DNA of 12,541 bases from an uncultured bacterium. GTDB lineage: Bacteria > Bacteroidota > Bacteroidia > Chitinophagales > CAIODY01. The stretch's first letter is position 1. Each line of letters starts with the position of its first letter. Position numbers and translations under genes: made by a program. The notes under the pieces were generated by a model. That model did not search any database. It worked only from the letters and a program-made list of their open reading frames with translations, and was not told where the DNA came from. The stretch is from positions 1 through 12,541 of the forward strand of contig CAIQHW010000074.1 in assembly GCA_903871715.1 (NCBI GenBank), in the 5' to 3' direction. This document shows, one piece after another, positions 1-6,844 of the stretch.

Positions 1-558
1 ATTCAAGAAATGCAAAAGGTTACTAAAACACAAATCAACATTGAAGAAGTGATGAAAGATGGTGTTGAAGTTGGTCAAATCACAATCTTGAGTACAAGCA
101 AAGAAGGCATGGATGCTGCTAAATTGACCATCAAAAACATTGTGTTTGTACCACAAGTCGGCGATGAATTTGAAGCCACAGTAAAATCAATTGTTGAATT
201 CGGTGCTTTTGTTGAATTGGTTCCGGGCAAAGAAGGTTTATTGCACATTTCTGAAATCAGCTATTCTCGTTTAGCTTCAATGGAAGGCGTTTTCAAAGTT
301 GGTGATAAAGTGAAAGTGAAAATAATTGGCACCGACCCAAGAACTGGCAAATTGCGTTTAAGCCGCAAAGTGTTGATGCCAAAACCTGAAGGATATGTAG
401 AGCAACCGCCACGTGAACATCGCCCAAGTAGCGGTGGTGATAGAAGACATGGTGGTGGCGACCGCCGAGGTGGTGATAGACGACACAGTGGTGGTGATAG
501 AAGAGATAATTCTTCTTCTCCAAACACCGAAGAAAAAAAGAACGAAGAACAAAATTAA
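1..558 (+). CDS. pnp: Polynucleotide phosphorylase, C-terminal part (5' end outside window)
   Basis: Partial gene: the reading frame is open from base 1 (Ile-Gln-Glu before the first visible Met at 10), so the Met at 10 is internal. PNPase is a phosphorolytic 3'-5' exoribonuclease acting in mRNA decay. The first ~50 residues match the second half of its KH domain (IQEMQKVTKTQINIEE corresponds to the helix after the GxxG loop). An S1 RNA-binding domain follows (about residues 50-125; VGDEFEATVKSIVEFGAFVEL, then KEGLLHISEIS and GKLRLSRK). The two catalytic RNase PH domains lie upstream of the window. After S1 comes a low-complexity tail with four GGDRR-type repeats and a Lys/Glu/Asn-rich end. 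A strong terminator follows directly, so this is the end of a transcription unit. The KH-S1 order with this tail fits PNPase rather than ribosomal protein S1. Confidence 0.93.
   Translation: MQEMQKVTKTQINIEEVMKDGVEVGQITILSTSKEGMDAAKLTIKNIVFVPQVGDEFEATVKSIVEFGAFVELVPGKEGLLHISEISYSRLASMEGVFKVGDKVKVKIIGTDPRTGKLRLSRKVLMPKPEGYVEQPPREHRPSSGGDRRHGGGDRRGGDRRHSGGDRRDNSSSPNTEEKKNEEQN
430..507 (+). repeat. In-frame GGDRR repeat in the PNPase tail
   Basis: Four consecutive degenerate units encode SGGDRRH, GGGDRR, GGDRRH and SGGDRRD. The DNA is also repeated: the 15-mer GGTGGTGATAGAAGA occurs exactly at 433-447 and 490-504, and the two middle units use other codons (for example GGCGACCGCCGA). The Gly/Arg-rich composition resembles RGG-like RNA-binding tails, but that function is inferred. 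The repeat could change length by slippage or recombination. Confidence 0.85.
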
Positions 559-570
559 ACGAACAAAAAA

Positions 571-597
571 GGCTGTAAATTTTTACAGCCTTTTTTT
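571..597 (+). terminator. Rho-independent terminator after pnp
   Basis: GGCTGTAAA at 571-579 pairs perfectly with TTTACAGCC at 582-590, giving an 8-9 bp stem with a 2-4 nt loop, followed by seven T (591-597). It begins 12 bases after the pnp stop codon. An A-run (565-570) precedes the stem, so the structure could also work on the other strand. Confidence 0.88.
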
Positions 598-642
598 ATT
601 TTCTAACCACTCTAAAAAATAGTTTCAATGAAATGTAACTTT

Positions 643-650
643 TACATTTG
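643..650 (+). promoter_or_regulatory. Putative Bacteroidota -7 box for ubiE
   Basis: TACATTTG matches the Bacteroidota sigma-factor -7 consensus TAnnTTTG. It ends 8 bases before the ubiE ATG, so transcription would start at or just before the start codon. No good TTTG -33 element is seen at the usual spacing; TTTC at 623-626 is the closest. Its position after a strong terminator supports a promoter here. Confidence 0.5.
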
Positions 651-658
651 CACCGCTT

Positions 659-1378
659 ATGGCAGTTCCCTACCAACATTTAACGATTGAAAAAAAAGAG
701 CAAGTGCGAACTATGTTCAATAACATTGCTCCCCGATACGATTTATTAAACAATGTTTTATCAGCTGGCATTGATAAGGTTTGGCGAAAAAATGCCATTG
801 CAGAATTGCAAAAAAGTAAACCAAAAAAGATTTTGGACGTAGCTACAGGCACTGCCGATTTTGCTATTGCTGCTTTACAAATAAATCCTGAAAGTATTGT
901 AGGCATTGATATTTCAGCCAATATGCTGCAATTTGGGCAAGAGAAAATTAACCGTTTGAATTTGCAAAATAAGATTGAATTGAAAGAAGCAGATTCAGAA
1001 AATTTACCTTTTGCTGAAAACAGTTTTGATGCATGTACGGTGGCATTTGGTGTGCGCAATTTTGGAAATTTACAAAAAGGATTAACCGAAATAAATCGTG
1101 TGCTTGATAAAGGTGGAATATTGATTGTGCTTGAATTTTCTCAACCTACCAACAAAATTTTTGCAGCCTTTTATTCGTTCTATTTCAAGAATATTTTACC
1201 AATGATTGGAAAACTAATTGCCAAAGATTTTTCAGCTTACAAATATTTATACGAATCGGTGCAAGAATTTCCTTTTGGCAAAGCATTTGAAGCCGAATTA
1301 ACAAAAGCTGGTTTTTCTTCAACTACTGCCATACCACAAACTATGGGCATTTGCACGATTTACAAAGCGATAAAATAA
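659..1378 (+). CDS. ubiE: Demethylmenaquinone methyltransferase (UbiE/MenG)
   Basis: This SAM-dependent C-methyltransferase carries out the last step of menaquinone synthesis (demethylmenaquinone to menaquinone). The 239-aa length is normal for the family. Visible motifs: an N-terminal FNNIAPRYDLLNNVLSAGID segment characteristic of UbiE (about 20-39), SAM motif I DVATGTAD (60-67), acidic motif GIDIS (82-86), ADSENLPF (111-118) and the family signature FGVRNFGN (130-137). The ATG at 659 gives the expected N-terminus, and the upstream region holds a terminator and a -7-like box but no Shine-Dalgarno, as is usual in this phylum. It is the first gene of an apparent plus-strand operon, with the porT-like gene following after 4 bp. 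Members of the Bacteroidota usually respire with menaquinone, so MenG activity is more likely than ubiquinone methylation. Confidence 0.95.
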   Translation: MAVPYQHLTIEKKEQVRTMFNNIAPRYDLLNNVLSAGIDKVWRKNAIAELQKSKPKKILDVATGTADFAIAALQINPESIVGIDISANMLQFGQEKINRLNLQNKIELKEADSENLPFAENSFDACTVAFGVRNFGNLQKGLTEINRVLDKGGILIVLEFSQPTNKIFAAFYSFYFKNILPMIGKLIAKDFSAYKYLYESVQEFPFGKAFEAELTKAGFSSTTAIPQTMGICTIYKAIK

Positions 1379-1382
1379 TTTT

Positions 1383-2087
1383 TTGAAAAAAATATTTTAC
1401 ATAGCATTTCTACTTTTGCAGATCATGTTTGCAGCAAATTCTTTTGCGCAATTCAATCAATTAGACCACGATGATAAGAGCCATTATTTTGGCATCACAG
1501 GTGCATACAACACTTCGCGATTTAGATATTATCCTAGTGCCGATTTTATAAAAAATGACACGGTAAAAAATATTTCAGCAACATCTGGGCCTGGCTTCAA
1601 TCTTGGGTTGATGGCAAATTATCGCATCAATAAGCGATTGGATATTCGCTTGGTACCAGCAATGGTTTTTGGCGAAAAAAATTTAATTTTTACGTTGCAC
1701 GATTTTGCGCATAATAAAGATACGTTGAGCAAATTCAACATTCAAAACATTTACATTGATGTGCCTGTACAACTAAAATTAAAAAGCGACCGAGTGAAAG
1801 ATTTTAGAATGTACGTGATTGGCGGCATGAAATATTCTTACGATTTAGCATCACTTTCCAAAGCTAGAAAAGCTAACAATTTAGTGCGATTATTGCCCAA
1901 TGATGTATCCAGTGAATTTGGTTTTGGATTCGAGTTTTATTTTCCATTATTTATTTTAGCACCAGAAATAAAAGTGTCGCAAGGATTGATGAACGTGCTT
2001 TACAGAGATACACAACTTTTACAAAGCCGTGAATTAGACCAACTAAAATCACGAACTATTACTTTTTCAATTCACATCGAAGGATAA
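1383..2087 (+). CDS. porT: PorT-like outer-membrane protein of the type IX secretion system
   Basis: This 234-aa protein has a clear signal peptide (MKKIFYIAFLLLQIMF, probable cut after NSFA, residue 22). The mature part is rich in alternating hydrophobic strands ending in aromatic residues, as in outer-membrane beta-barrels. Examples are YFGITGAYNTSRF (35-47), FNLGLMANYRI (72-82), IYIDVPVQLKL (123-133) and FGFGFEFYF (169-177), plus the family-like PEIKVSQGL (194-202). PorT is an outer-membrane component needed for T9SS export, and in my recollection it is often found just downstream of ubiE in Bacteroidota, as here. The start is TTG at 1383, 4 bp after the ubiE stop. The next Met (residue 15) would destroy the signal peptide, so TTG is preferred. 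The 170-aa gene follows after 5 bp. Other OMP_b-brl-type porins remain possible, but gene order favours PorT. Confidence 0.82.
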   Translation: MKKIFYIAFLLLQIMFAANSFAQFNQLDHDDKSHYFGITGAYNTSRFRYYPSADFIKNDTVKNISATSGPGFNLGLMANYRINKRLDIRLVPAMVFGEKNLIFTLHDFAHNKDTLSKFNIQNIYIDVPVQLKLKSDRVKDFRMYVIGGMKYSYDLASLSKARKANNLVRLLPNDVSSEFGFGFEFYFPLFILAPEIKVSQGLMNVLYRDTQLLQSRELDQLKSRTITFSIHIEG

Positions 2088-2092
2088 ATTTT

Positions 2093-2605
2093 ATGAATCA
2101 ACCAATTTACCAAAATATTTTTTCGCTTGATAGTTTTTCACCCGAATCTCGTGTGTGGATTTATCAAGCTGATAGAAACCTGAATGAATTTGAAGTGTTG
2201 CAAATTGAAACTATTTTAAAAGGGTTTGCTGCGCAATGGACAGCACATCAAATGCCTTTGAAAGCAGCTACCGAAGTTCGTTTCAATCGGTTCGTTATTT
2301 TTTATGTAGATGAAAATAACAACGAAATTAGCGGTTGTGGCATTGATAAATCGGTGCAACTAATCAAAAAAATTGAACAAGAATTAAGTGTTGATTTTTT
2401 CAACCGAATGCAAATTGCTTATCAAAGTGAAAATGAAATCAAAACATTTATGTTGCACGATACTCAAAAATTGTTCGACGAAAAAGTGATTATGGTCAAC
2501 ACGATTATTTTCAACAATTTAGTAAATAGCAAACAAGAGTTGGAAACCGAATGGCAATGCCAGTTGCAGCATTCGTGGCTTTGGCGCAAAATAAAAACGG
2601 CTTAA
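2093..2605 (+). CDS. Conserved Bacteroidota protein of unknown function (often labelled 'ABC transporter ATPase')
   Basis: This 170-aa soluble protein has no signal peptide and no membrane segment. From memory it belongs to a family widespread in Bacteroidota that is often named 'ABC transporter ATPase' in genome annotations. The recognisable family positions are RVWIYQADR (20-28), FAAQWTAH (45-52), a central VDENNNEISGCGIDKSVQ strand-turn region (72-89), FFNRMQIAY (102-110) and FNNLV (140-144). No Walker A, Walker B or LSGGQ signature is present, so the ABC-ATPase label is not supported by the sequence. The gene starts at ATG 5 bp after porT and is probably cotranscribed with ubiE and porT. 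The GCGIDKS segment holds one conserved-looking Cys, but I assign no function. Confidence 0.85.
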   Translation: MNQPIYQNIFSLDSFSPESRVWIYQADRNLNEFEVLQIETILKGFAAQWTAHQMPLKAATEVRFNRFVIFYVDENNNEISGCGIDKSVQLIKKIEQELSVDFFNRMQIAYQSENEIKTFMLHDTQKLFDEKVIMVNTIIFNNLVNSKQELETEWQCQLQHSWLWRKIKTA

Positions 2606-2627
2606 TTTTTTTTCAACAATTAAATTT

Positions 2628-2635
2628 TATCTTCG
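2628..2635 (+). promoter_or_regulatory. Possible -7 box before the gtrA-family gene
   Basis: TATCTTCG differs at one base from TAnnTTTG and lies 23 bases before the ATG at 2659, inside the 53-bp gap after the 170-aa gene. A T-rich stretch precedes it, but no clear TTTG -33 element. It may give gtrA its own promoter within the operon. Confidence 0.3.
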
Positions 2636-2658
2636 CCGTTCTTTATTTTTTAGAAACT

Positions 2659-3054
2659 ATGATTCATCGTTTTTTGCCATTGTTTAAAAAGTTTATGCTC
2701 TTTGGCATCATCGGCTTTATTAGCATGATATTGGATTTTGGAATTACTTATTTGCTGAAAGAAAAATTGAAGCTGAACAAATATGTGGCAAATAGTTTGA
2801 GTTTTTTGGCGGTGGGTTTCATCAATTTTAGTTTAAATCGCACCTTTACTTTTACCGACCACAATGCCGATTATAATATGCAGCTGATTCGCTTCTTTGC
2901 AGTATCCAGCACAGGTTTGGCGTTGAACAACTTAATTACTTATTTCTTTACCGAAAAGCGCAAATATAATTTTTACTTTTCAAAATTGCTGGCAACCTTC
3001 ATCGTTATTTTTTGGAATTTTACAATGAACAAGATGTTTACTTTTAAAAAGTAA
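2659..3054 (+). CDS. GtrA-family four-helix membrane protein
   Basis: This 131-aa protein has four predicted hydrophobic segments (about 12-34, 41-61, 76-97 and 107-124), the usual size and topology of the GtrA/DPMS family. The characteristic Asn-Arg/Lys-x-Phe-Thr-Phe motif appears twice: FSLNRTFTF after helix 2 (57-65) and FTMNKMFTFK at the C-terminus. GtrA-like proteins are linked to export or flipping of polyprenyl-phosphate-linked sugars in cell-surface polysaccharide synthesis. No glycosyltransferase neighbour is visible, so the substrate is unknown. The frame is open from an ATG at 2551, but that extension overlaps the upstream gene and lacks family character; the Met at 2659 starts the typical amphipathic N-terminus. 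The last codons and the stop lie inside a perfect inverted repeat. Confidence 0.88.
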   Translation: MIHRFLPLFKKFMLFGIIGFISMILDFGITYLLKEKLKLNKYVANSLSFLAVGFINFSLNRTFTFTDHNADYNMQLIRFFAVSSTGLALNNLITYFFTEKRKYNFYFSKLLATFIVIFWNFTMNKMFTFKK

Positions 3055-3061
3055 ACATCTT
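3031..3061. repeat. Perfect 15-bp inverted repeat at the gtrA/lon convergent junction
   Basis: AAGATGTTTACTTTT (3031-3045) and AAAAGTAAACATCTT (3047-3061) are exact reverse complements separated by one base. A hairpin of about 13 bp with a 5-nt loop can form from either strand. It includes the last codons and stop of gtrA (3052-3054) and ends 6 bases short of the lon stop (3068-3070). It probably acts as a shared stop or 3'-end stabiliser for the two convergent transcripts. No T-run follows the stem in either direction, so a classical intrinsic terminator is not certain. Confidence 0.7.
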
Positions 3062-3067
3062 CAAACC

Positions 3068-5473
3068 TCAGACCAAAGACAACTCCAGCACTTCATTCAT
3101 TTTATCTACGTAATGAAATTTTAAGTTTCCTAAAAAATCGGGATTGATTTCTTCCACATCTTTTCTGTTCATTTTGCACAAAATAATTTCTTTCATACCA
3201 GCACGTTTGGCTGCTAATATTTTTTCTTTGATGCCACCAACTGGCAATACTTTTCCTCTTAAAGTTATTTCGCCGCTCATCGCCAAAAACGGTTTTATTT
3301 TTCTGTTGGTGAGTAAAGATGTTAAGGCTGAAAGCATTGTTATTCCTGCGCTTGGACCATCCTTCGGAATAGCACCTTCGGGCACATGCACATGAATCGT
3401 TTCTTTTTCAAACACACTTTCATCAATGTTCAATTTCTTGGCATTTGCTTTAATAAAGGTGAAAGCAGCTTGTACTGATTCTTTCATCACATCGCCCAAT
3501 TGACCAGTTAATTTCAAACCTTCTTTGCCTGGATATTTGGTGGTTTCGATAAATAAAATATCCCCACCAACAGGTGTCCAAGCCAAGCCCACAGCCACAC
3601 CAGCAGGATTTTGTTCTTTAAAAATTTCACGGTCGTATTTCACTTTGCCCAACACATTTTCAACTTTTTCGGCACTAATATTTACATCATAATCTTCTTC
3701 CAAAGCCACTGATTTAGCGGTATTACGCATCACCGCAGCAATTTGTCTGTCCAATTCTCTTACACCACTTTCACGAGTATAACCATCAATCAATGATTGC
3801 AAAGCAGTGTTGGAAATTTTTATTTGCGAAGCTTTAATGCCATGTGCATCCCGTTGTTTGGGGATTAAATACTTTTTAGCAATTTCCATTTTTTCTTCCA
3901 ACGAATAACCACTCACTTCAATAATTTCCATTCTATCCCTTAATGCTGGCTGAATTGATTGCAATGAATTGGCTGTGGCGATGAATAAAATTTTCGACAA
4001 ATCATATTCCAACTCTAAATAGTTATCGTAGAAATGCGAGTTCTGTTCGGGGTCTAAAACCTCTAGCAGAGCCGATGACGGGTCGCTGCGATGGTCATTT
4101 CCAAGCTTATCAATTTCATCAAACATGAAAACAGGATTGCTCGATTGCACTTTTTTCAACGATTGCATAATGCGCCCAGGCATAGCACCAATATAGGTTT
4201 TGCGATGTCCACGAATTTCTGCTTCATCATGCACACCACCCAAACTCATGCGAATAAATTTGCGGTCGAGCGATTTTGCAATTGATTTTCCCAACGAAGT
4301 TTTACCCACCCCCGGAGGACCTACGAAACAAAGAATAGGGGATTTTAAATCACCTTTTAATTTTAAAACAGCCAAATATTCTAAGATTCTTTTTTTGATT
4401 TTTTCTAAACCATAATGGTCATCGTGCAATACATCTTCGGCATGATTTAAATCGAAATTATCTTTTGTAAATTCGCTCCAAGGCAATTCCAATAAAGTCT
4501 CTACATAATTATATGCCACTGAATATTCAGCAGATGCAGCATGCATTCTGTTCAATTTTTCTAATTCTTTGTTGAACATTTTTTTTGCCGCTTCGCTAAA
4601 ATTTTTCTTTGCGCCGCGTTCTTTTAAATTGGCTAATTCTTTTTTCGAATCATCAAAACCCAATTCATCTTGAATCGTTTTTAATTGTTGATTCAAAAAA
4701 TATTCGCGTTGCTGTTTATCTAAATCTTGTCTTGTCTTATTTTGAATTTGGTTCTTCAATTCCAACAACTGAATTTCTTTGTTCAATGCCTGAACTACTA
4801 GTGCTATTCGGTCTTTCAAGCCATCGGTTTGCAAAATTTGTTGTTTGTCAATGACAGGTAAACTTAAATTGGAGGTGATAAAATGTGATAAAAAAGCAGC
4901 GTTATCAATGTTGCGAATGATCATTGCTGCTTCGTTTGGAATGTTTTGCGACAGCTTCGCAAAGTTTACCGCTTGGTCTTTTAAATTACTTACCGAAGCA
5001 TCAAACTCCTCATTGCGCAAGGTTTCTACGTTTTCTTCTGCCAACAAAATTACTTTGGCTTTGATAAACGGTTCTTCTTCTAAAAAGGCATCAATCTTAA
5101 TTCTGTTGCGCCCTTGAATGATAACAGTGGTGCTGCCATCGGGCATTTTAAAGAGTTTCAAAATTCTTGCCACCGTACCAACATCAAACAAATGCGCTGC
5201 TGTAGCTTCTTCCACATCTTCTTTTTGAGCAAACACACCTAACAATTTATTGTTTTTATTGGCAGCCTGCAAAGCCGCAATTGACTTATCTCTACCAACT
5301 GTTATCGGCAAAACTACACCTGGAAGCAGAACTGTATTTTTGAGCGGCAAAATCGGCAGCATATCTGCAAAATCGGCACTTGCGGTGTCATCCTCTTCCA
5401 TCATTGGAATCATGGGCATAAACTCTAAAGCATCGTCTGAATCGGGGTTTGCGTAAAAAAAATTATCGTTCAT
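3068..5473 (-). CDS. lon: ATP-dependent Lon protease (LonA type)
   Basis: Lon is a hexameric cytoplasmic AAA+ serine protease that degrades misfolded and regulatory proteins. The 801-aa length is normal. The order is an acidic, Met-containing N-terminal extension (1-38), the LON substrate-binding domain (from MLPILPLKNTVLLPG, 38-52), and a helical linker with the family segment REYFLNQQLKTIQDELG (266-282). The AAA+ module follows, with Walker A GPPGVGKT (385-392), Walker B VFMFDEID (448-455), a sensor-1 Asn in ATAN (502) and Arg in LRDR (511-514). The C-terminal protease domain has the catalytic Ser in PKDGPSAG (Ser708) and Lys in GGIKEK (Lys749). All catalytic residues are present. The single-piece AAA+ module without membrane helices marks LonA, not LonB. 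The gene stands alone on the minus strand, convergent with gtrA. Confidence 0.98.
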   Translation of the reverse strand: MNDNFFYANPDSDDALEFMPMIPMMEEDDTASADFADMLPILPLKNTVLLPGVVLPITVGRDKSIAALQAANKNNKLLGVFAQKEDVEEATAAHLFDVGTVARILKLFKMPDGSTTVIIQGRNRIKIDAFLEEEPFIKAKVILLAEENVETLRNEEFDASVSNLKDQAVNFAKLSQNIPNEAAMIIRNIDNAAFLSHFITSNLSLPVIDKQQILQTDGLKDRIALVVQALNKEIQLLELKNQIQNKTRQDLDKQQREYFLNQQLKTIQDELGFDDSKKELANLKERGAKKNFSEAAKKMFNKELEKLNRMHAASAEYSVAYNYVETLLELPWSEFTKDNFDLNHAEDVLHDDHYGLEKIKKRILEYLAVLKLKGDLKSPILCFVGPPGVGKTSLGKSIAKSLDRKFIRMSLGGVHDEAEIRGHRKTYIGAMPGRIMQSLKKVQSSNPVFMFDEIDKLGNDHRSDPSSALLEVLDPEQNSHFYDNYLELEYDLSKILFIATANSLQSIQPALRDRMEIIEVSGYSLEEKMEIAKKYLIPKQRDAHGIKASQIKISNTALQSLIDGYTRESGVRELDRQIAAVMRNTAKSVALEEDYDVNISAEKVENVLGKVKYDREIFKEQNPAGVAVGLAWTPVGGDILFIETTKYPGKEGLKLTGQLGDVMKESVQAAFTFIKANAKKLNIDESVFEKETIHVHVPEGAIPKDGPSAGITMLSALTSLLTNRKIKPFLAMSGEITLRGKVLPVGGIKEKILAAKRAGMKEIILCKMNRKDVEEINPDFLGNLKFHYVDKMNEVLELSLV

Positions 5474-5500
5474 CTATTAATTTAGAAATTGAAATTTTGA

Positions 5501-5508
5501 CAAAAATA
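5501..5508 (-). promoter_or_regulatory. Possible -7 box for lon
   Basis: Read on the minus strand this is TATTTTTG, which fits TAnnTTTG and lies 27 bases upstream of the lon ATG. No TTTG -33 element is seen at the usual spacing. The region is very AT-rich, so chance matches are possible. I see no CIRCE-type inverted repeat that would mark HrcA heat-shock control. Confidence 0.35.
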
Positions 5509-5586
5509 GGTTTTAAAAAATGTAACTTACTAATAGGCAAGCATCGTGCCGCACAAAAAAGTGTTTTGAGTAACTTTAGGGTAATA

Positions 5587-6744
5587 CTATTTGATGATGG
5601 GATGTGGCTTCCATTCTGCATTTGCATCAAACATGATTTTATAAGTAATCAATGTTTTTATTTTTTTTGCATTCAGACTTTCGCAAATGGCGATCATTTT
5701 TGGATTGAAAGAACCAATCCAATTCATTTCTAAATCGGTGTATTTATTTTCTTTTTGCACCACATCTTCTGCTGCTTTTATCAATCCACCTTCTAATCCT
5801 TTTCCTTGAAATTCTGGTACAACGCCGAATACAACGCCATAACACTTCGAAACTGTATTTGTAAATTTCAGCAAATACATAAATTTCAACTTGTGCCACC
5901 AATCAAATTTGCCATGTAGTTTTTTAATGGCTTGATTAATTTCGGGTAACATAATAAAGAATGCAATGGGCTTGTTGTCGTAAAATCCAAACCAAATTAA
6001 TTTAGGATCCATTATTGGTTTTATGGTTTGCATGATTTTTTTTGCGGCTTCTAAAGGCATTGGTTTAAACCCATGATGCTTGCCCCATGCGGCGTTGTAA
6101 ACTTCATGGAAATAAGAAGTGTATTTTTCTATGTCACTTTTTTTCAAATGTTCGAACCGATAATTTTCATCACGTGCAATACGCTCAGCTTTTTCGCCAA
6201 ACTTTTCGGGCACAGGTTGATTAACCACATAATTGAAAACATACTGATCATAATATTTTTTCAAACCATAATTTTCAAACAACGTTTTGTAGTAAGTGGG
6301 ATGATAATTCATTCCGTACGTAGGATGTGTAAAACCATCCACCAGCAAGCCCCACCACTTATCTCGGTCGCCAAAATTGATGGGTCCTTCCATTGCCTGC
6401 ATGTCATTTTCAGTGAGCCATTTTTTTGCTGTATTAAATAGAATATCAGCCGCAATTTGGTTATCGATGCATTCAAAAAAACCGAAGCCGCCAGTTTTAT
6501 TTTCTTTAGCAGTACGATGATTGATGAATGCAGCAATCCGTCCGATGGTTTCTTGTTTTTCAGTTTGCAAAATCCAACGAGTGCATTTGCCATGCCTAAA
6601 AAATTTATTTTTCTTTTCATTGAAAACATCTTCAATATCGTGATTCCAAGGCTGCACCCAAACCGAATCGTTATTGTATATTTTAAGTGGAAGTCGTAAA
6701 AATTCTTTTGCAGTTGTTTTATCTTTTACCTTGATAATGTTCAT
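5587..6744 (-). CDS. YghO-like protein with GNAT acyltransferase features
   Basis: This 385-aa protein is probably cytoplasmic: it has no signal peptide and is rich in aromatic residues. It resembles the YghO-type family common in Bacteroidota, usually annotated as N-acetyltransferase or hypothetical. Visible marks are an N-terminal segment KEFLRLPLKIYNNDSVWVQP (13-32), a highly characteristic central block GPINFGDRDKWWG (120-132), then YGMNYHPTYY (143-152), and a C-terminal acyl-CoA-binding-like turn EFQGKGLEGG (311-320) similar to GNAT motif A. The two halves suggest a tandem GNAT-like fold. The acyl donor and acceptor cannot be read from sequence. The gene lies on the minus strand between the giant surface-protein gene (100 bp upstream) and lon (113 bp downstream), with its own promoter-like box. 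The start at 6744 gives the expected family N-terminus. Confidence 0.75.
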   Translation of the reverse strand: MNIIKVKDKTTAKEFLRLPLKIYNNDSVWVQPWNHDIEDVFNEKKNKFFRHGKCTRWILQTEKQETIGRIAAFINHRTAKENKTGGFGFFECIDNQIAADILFNTAKKWLTENDMQAMEGPINFGDRDKWWGLLVDGFTHPTYGMNYHPTYYKTLFENYGLKKYYDQYVFNYVVNQPVPEKFGEKAERIARDENYRFEHLKKSDIEKYTSYFHEVYNAAWGKHHGFKPMPLEAAKKIMQTIKPIMDPKLIWFGFYDNKPIAFFIMLPEINQAIKKLHGKFDWWHKLKFMYLLKFTNTVSKCYGVVFGVVPEFQGKGLEGGLIKAAEDVVQKENKYTDLEMNWIGSFNPKMIAICESLNAKKIKTLITYKIMFDANAEWKPHPIIK

Positions 6745-6769
6745 GGAATAATTTCATATTTTGAATTAG

Positions 6770-6777
6770 CAAAAGTA
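6770..6777 (-). promoter_or_regulatory. Possible -7 box for the YghO-like gene
   Basis: On the minus strand this is TACTTTTG, an exact match to TAnnTTTG, 25 bases before the ATG whose first base is 6744. No matching -33 TTTG is seen. Its presence suggests the gene can be transcribed independently of the giant gene upstream. Confidence 0.4.
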
Positions 6778-6844
6778 AAAGATAAAATGCAGTAGAGGAT
6801 TTACTTTTTGAATGTTGCTACTGAATATGTATATTTTGATTGAA

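Noticed and set aside
261..552. Three antisense frames opposite the pnp repeat region
   Set aside because: Their Ser/Pro- or His/Thr-rich repeats are just reverse readings of the GGDRR repeat; no start context or family resemblance.
2551..2658. N-terminal extension of the GtrA-family protein from ATG 2551
   Set aside because: It overlaps the end of the 170-aa gene in another frame and adds 36 residues not typical of the family; the Met at 2659 fits better.
5449..5733. Plus-strand frame across the gap before lon and the end of the YghO-like gene
   Set aside because: It overlaps two well-supported minus-strand genes, has no recognisable features and no promoter-like box.
6790..6823. Inverted repeat CAGTAG/CTACTG in the gap after the giant gene as a terminator
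   Set aside because: The stem is only 6 bp with a 22-nt loop and no good T-run; no supported terminator is seen in this gap.
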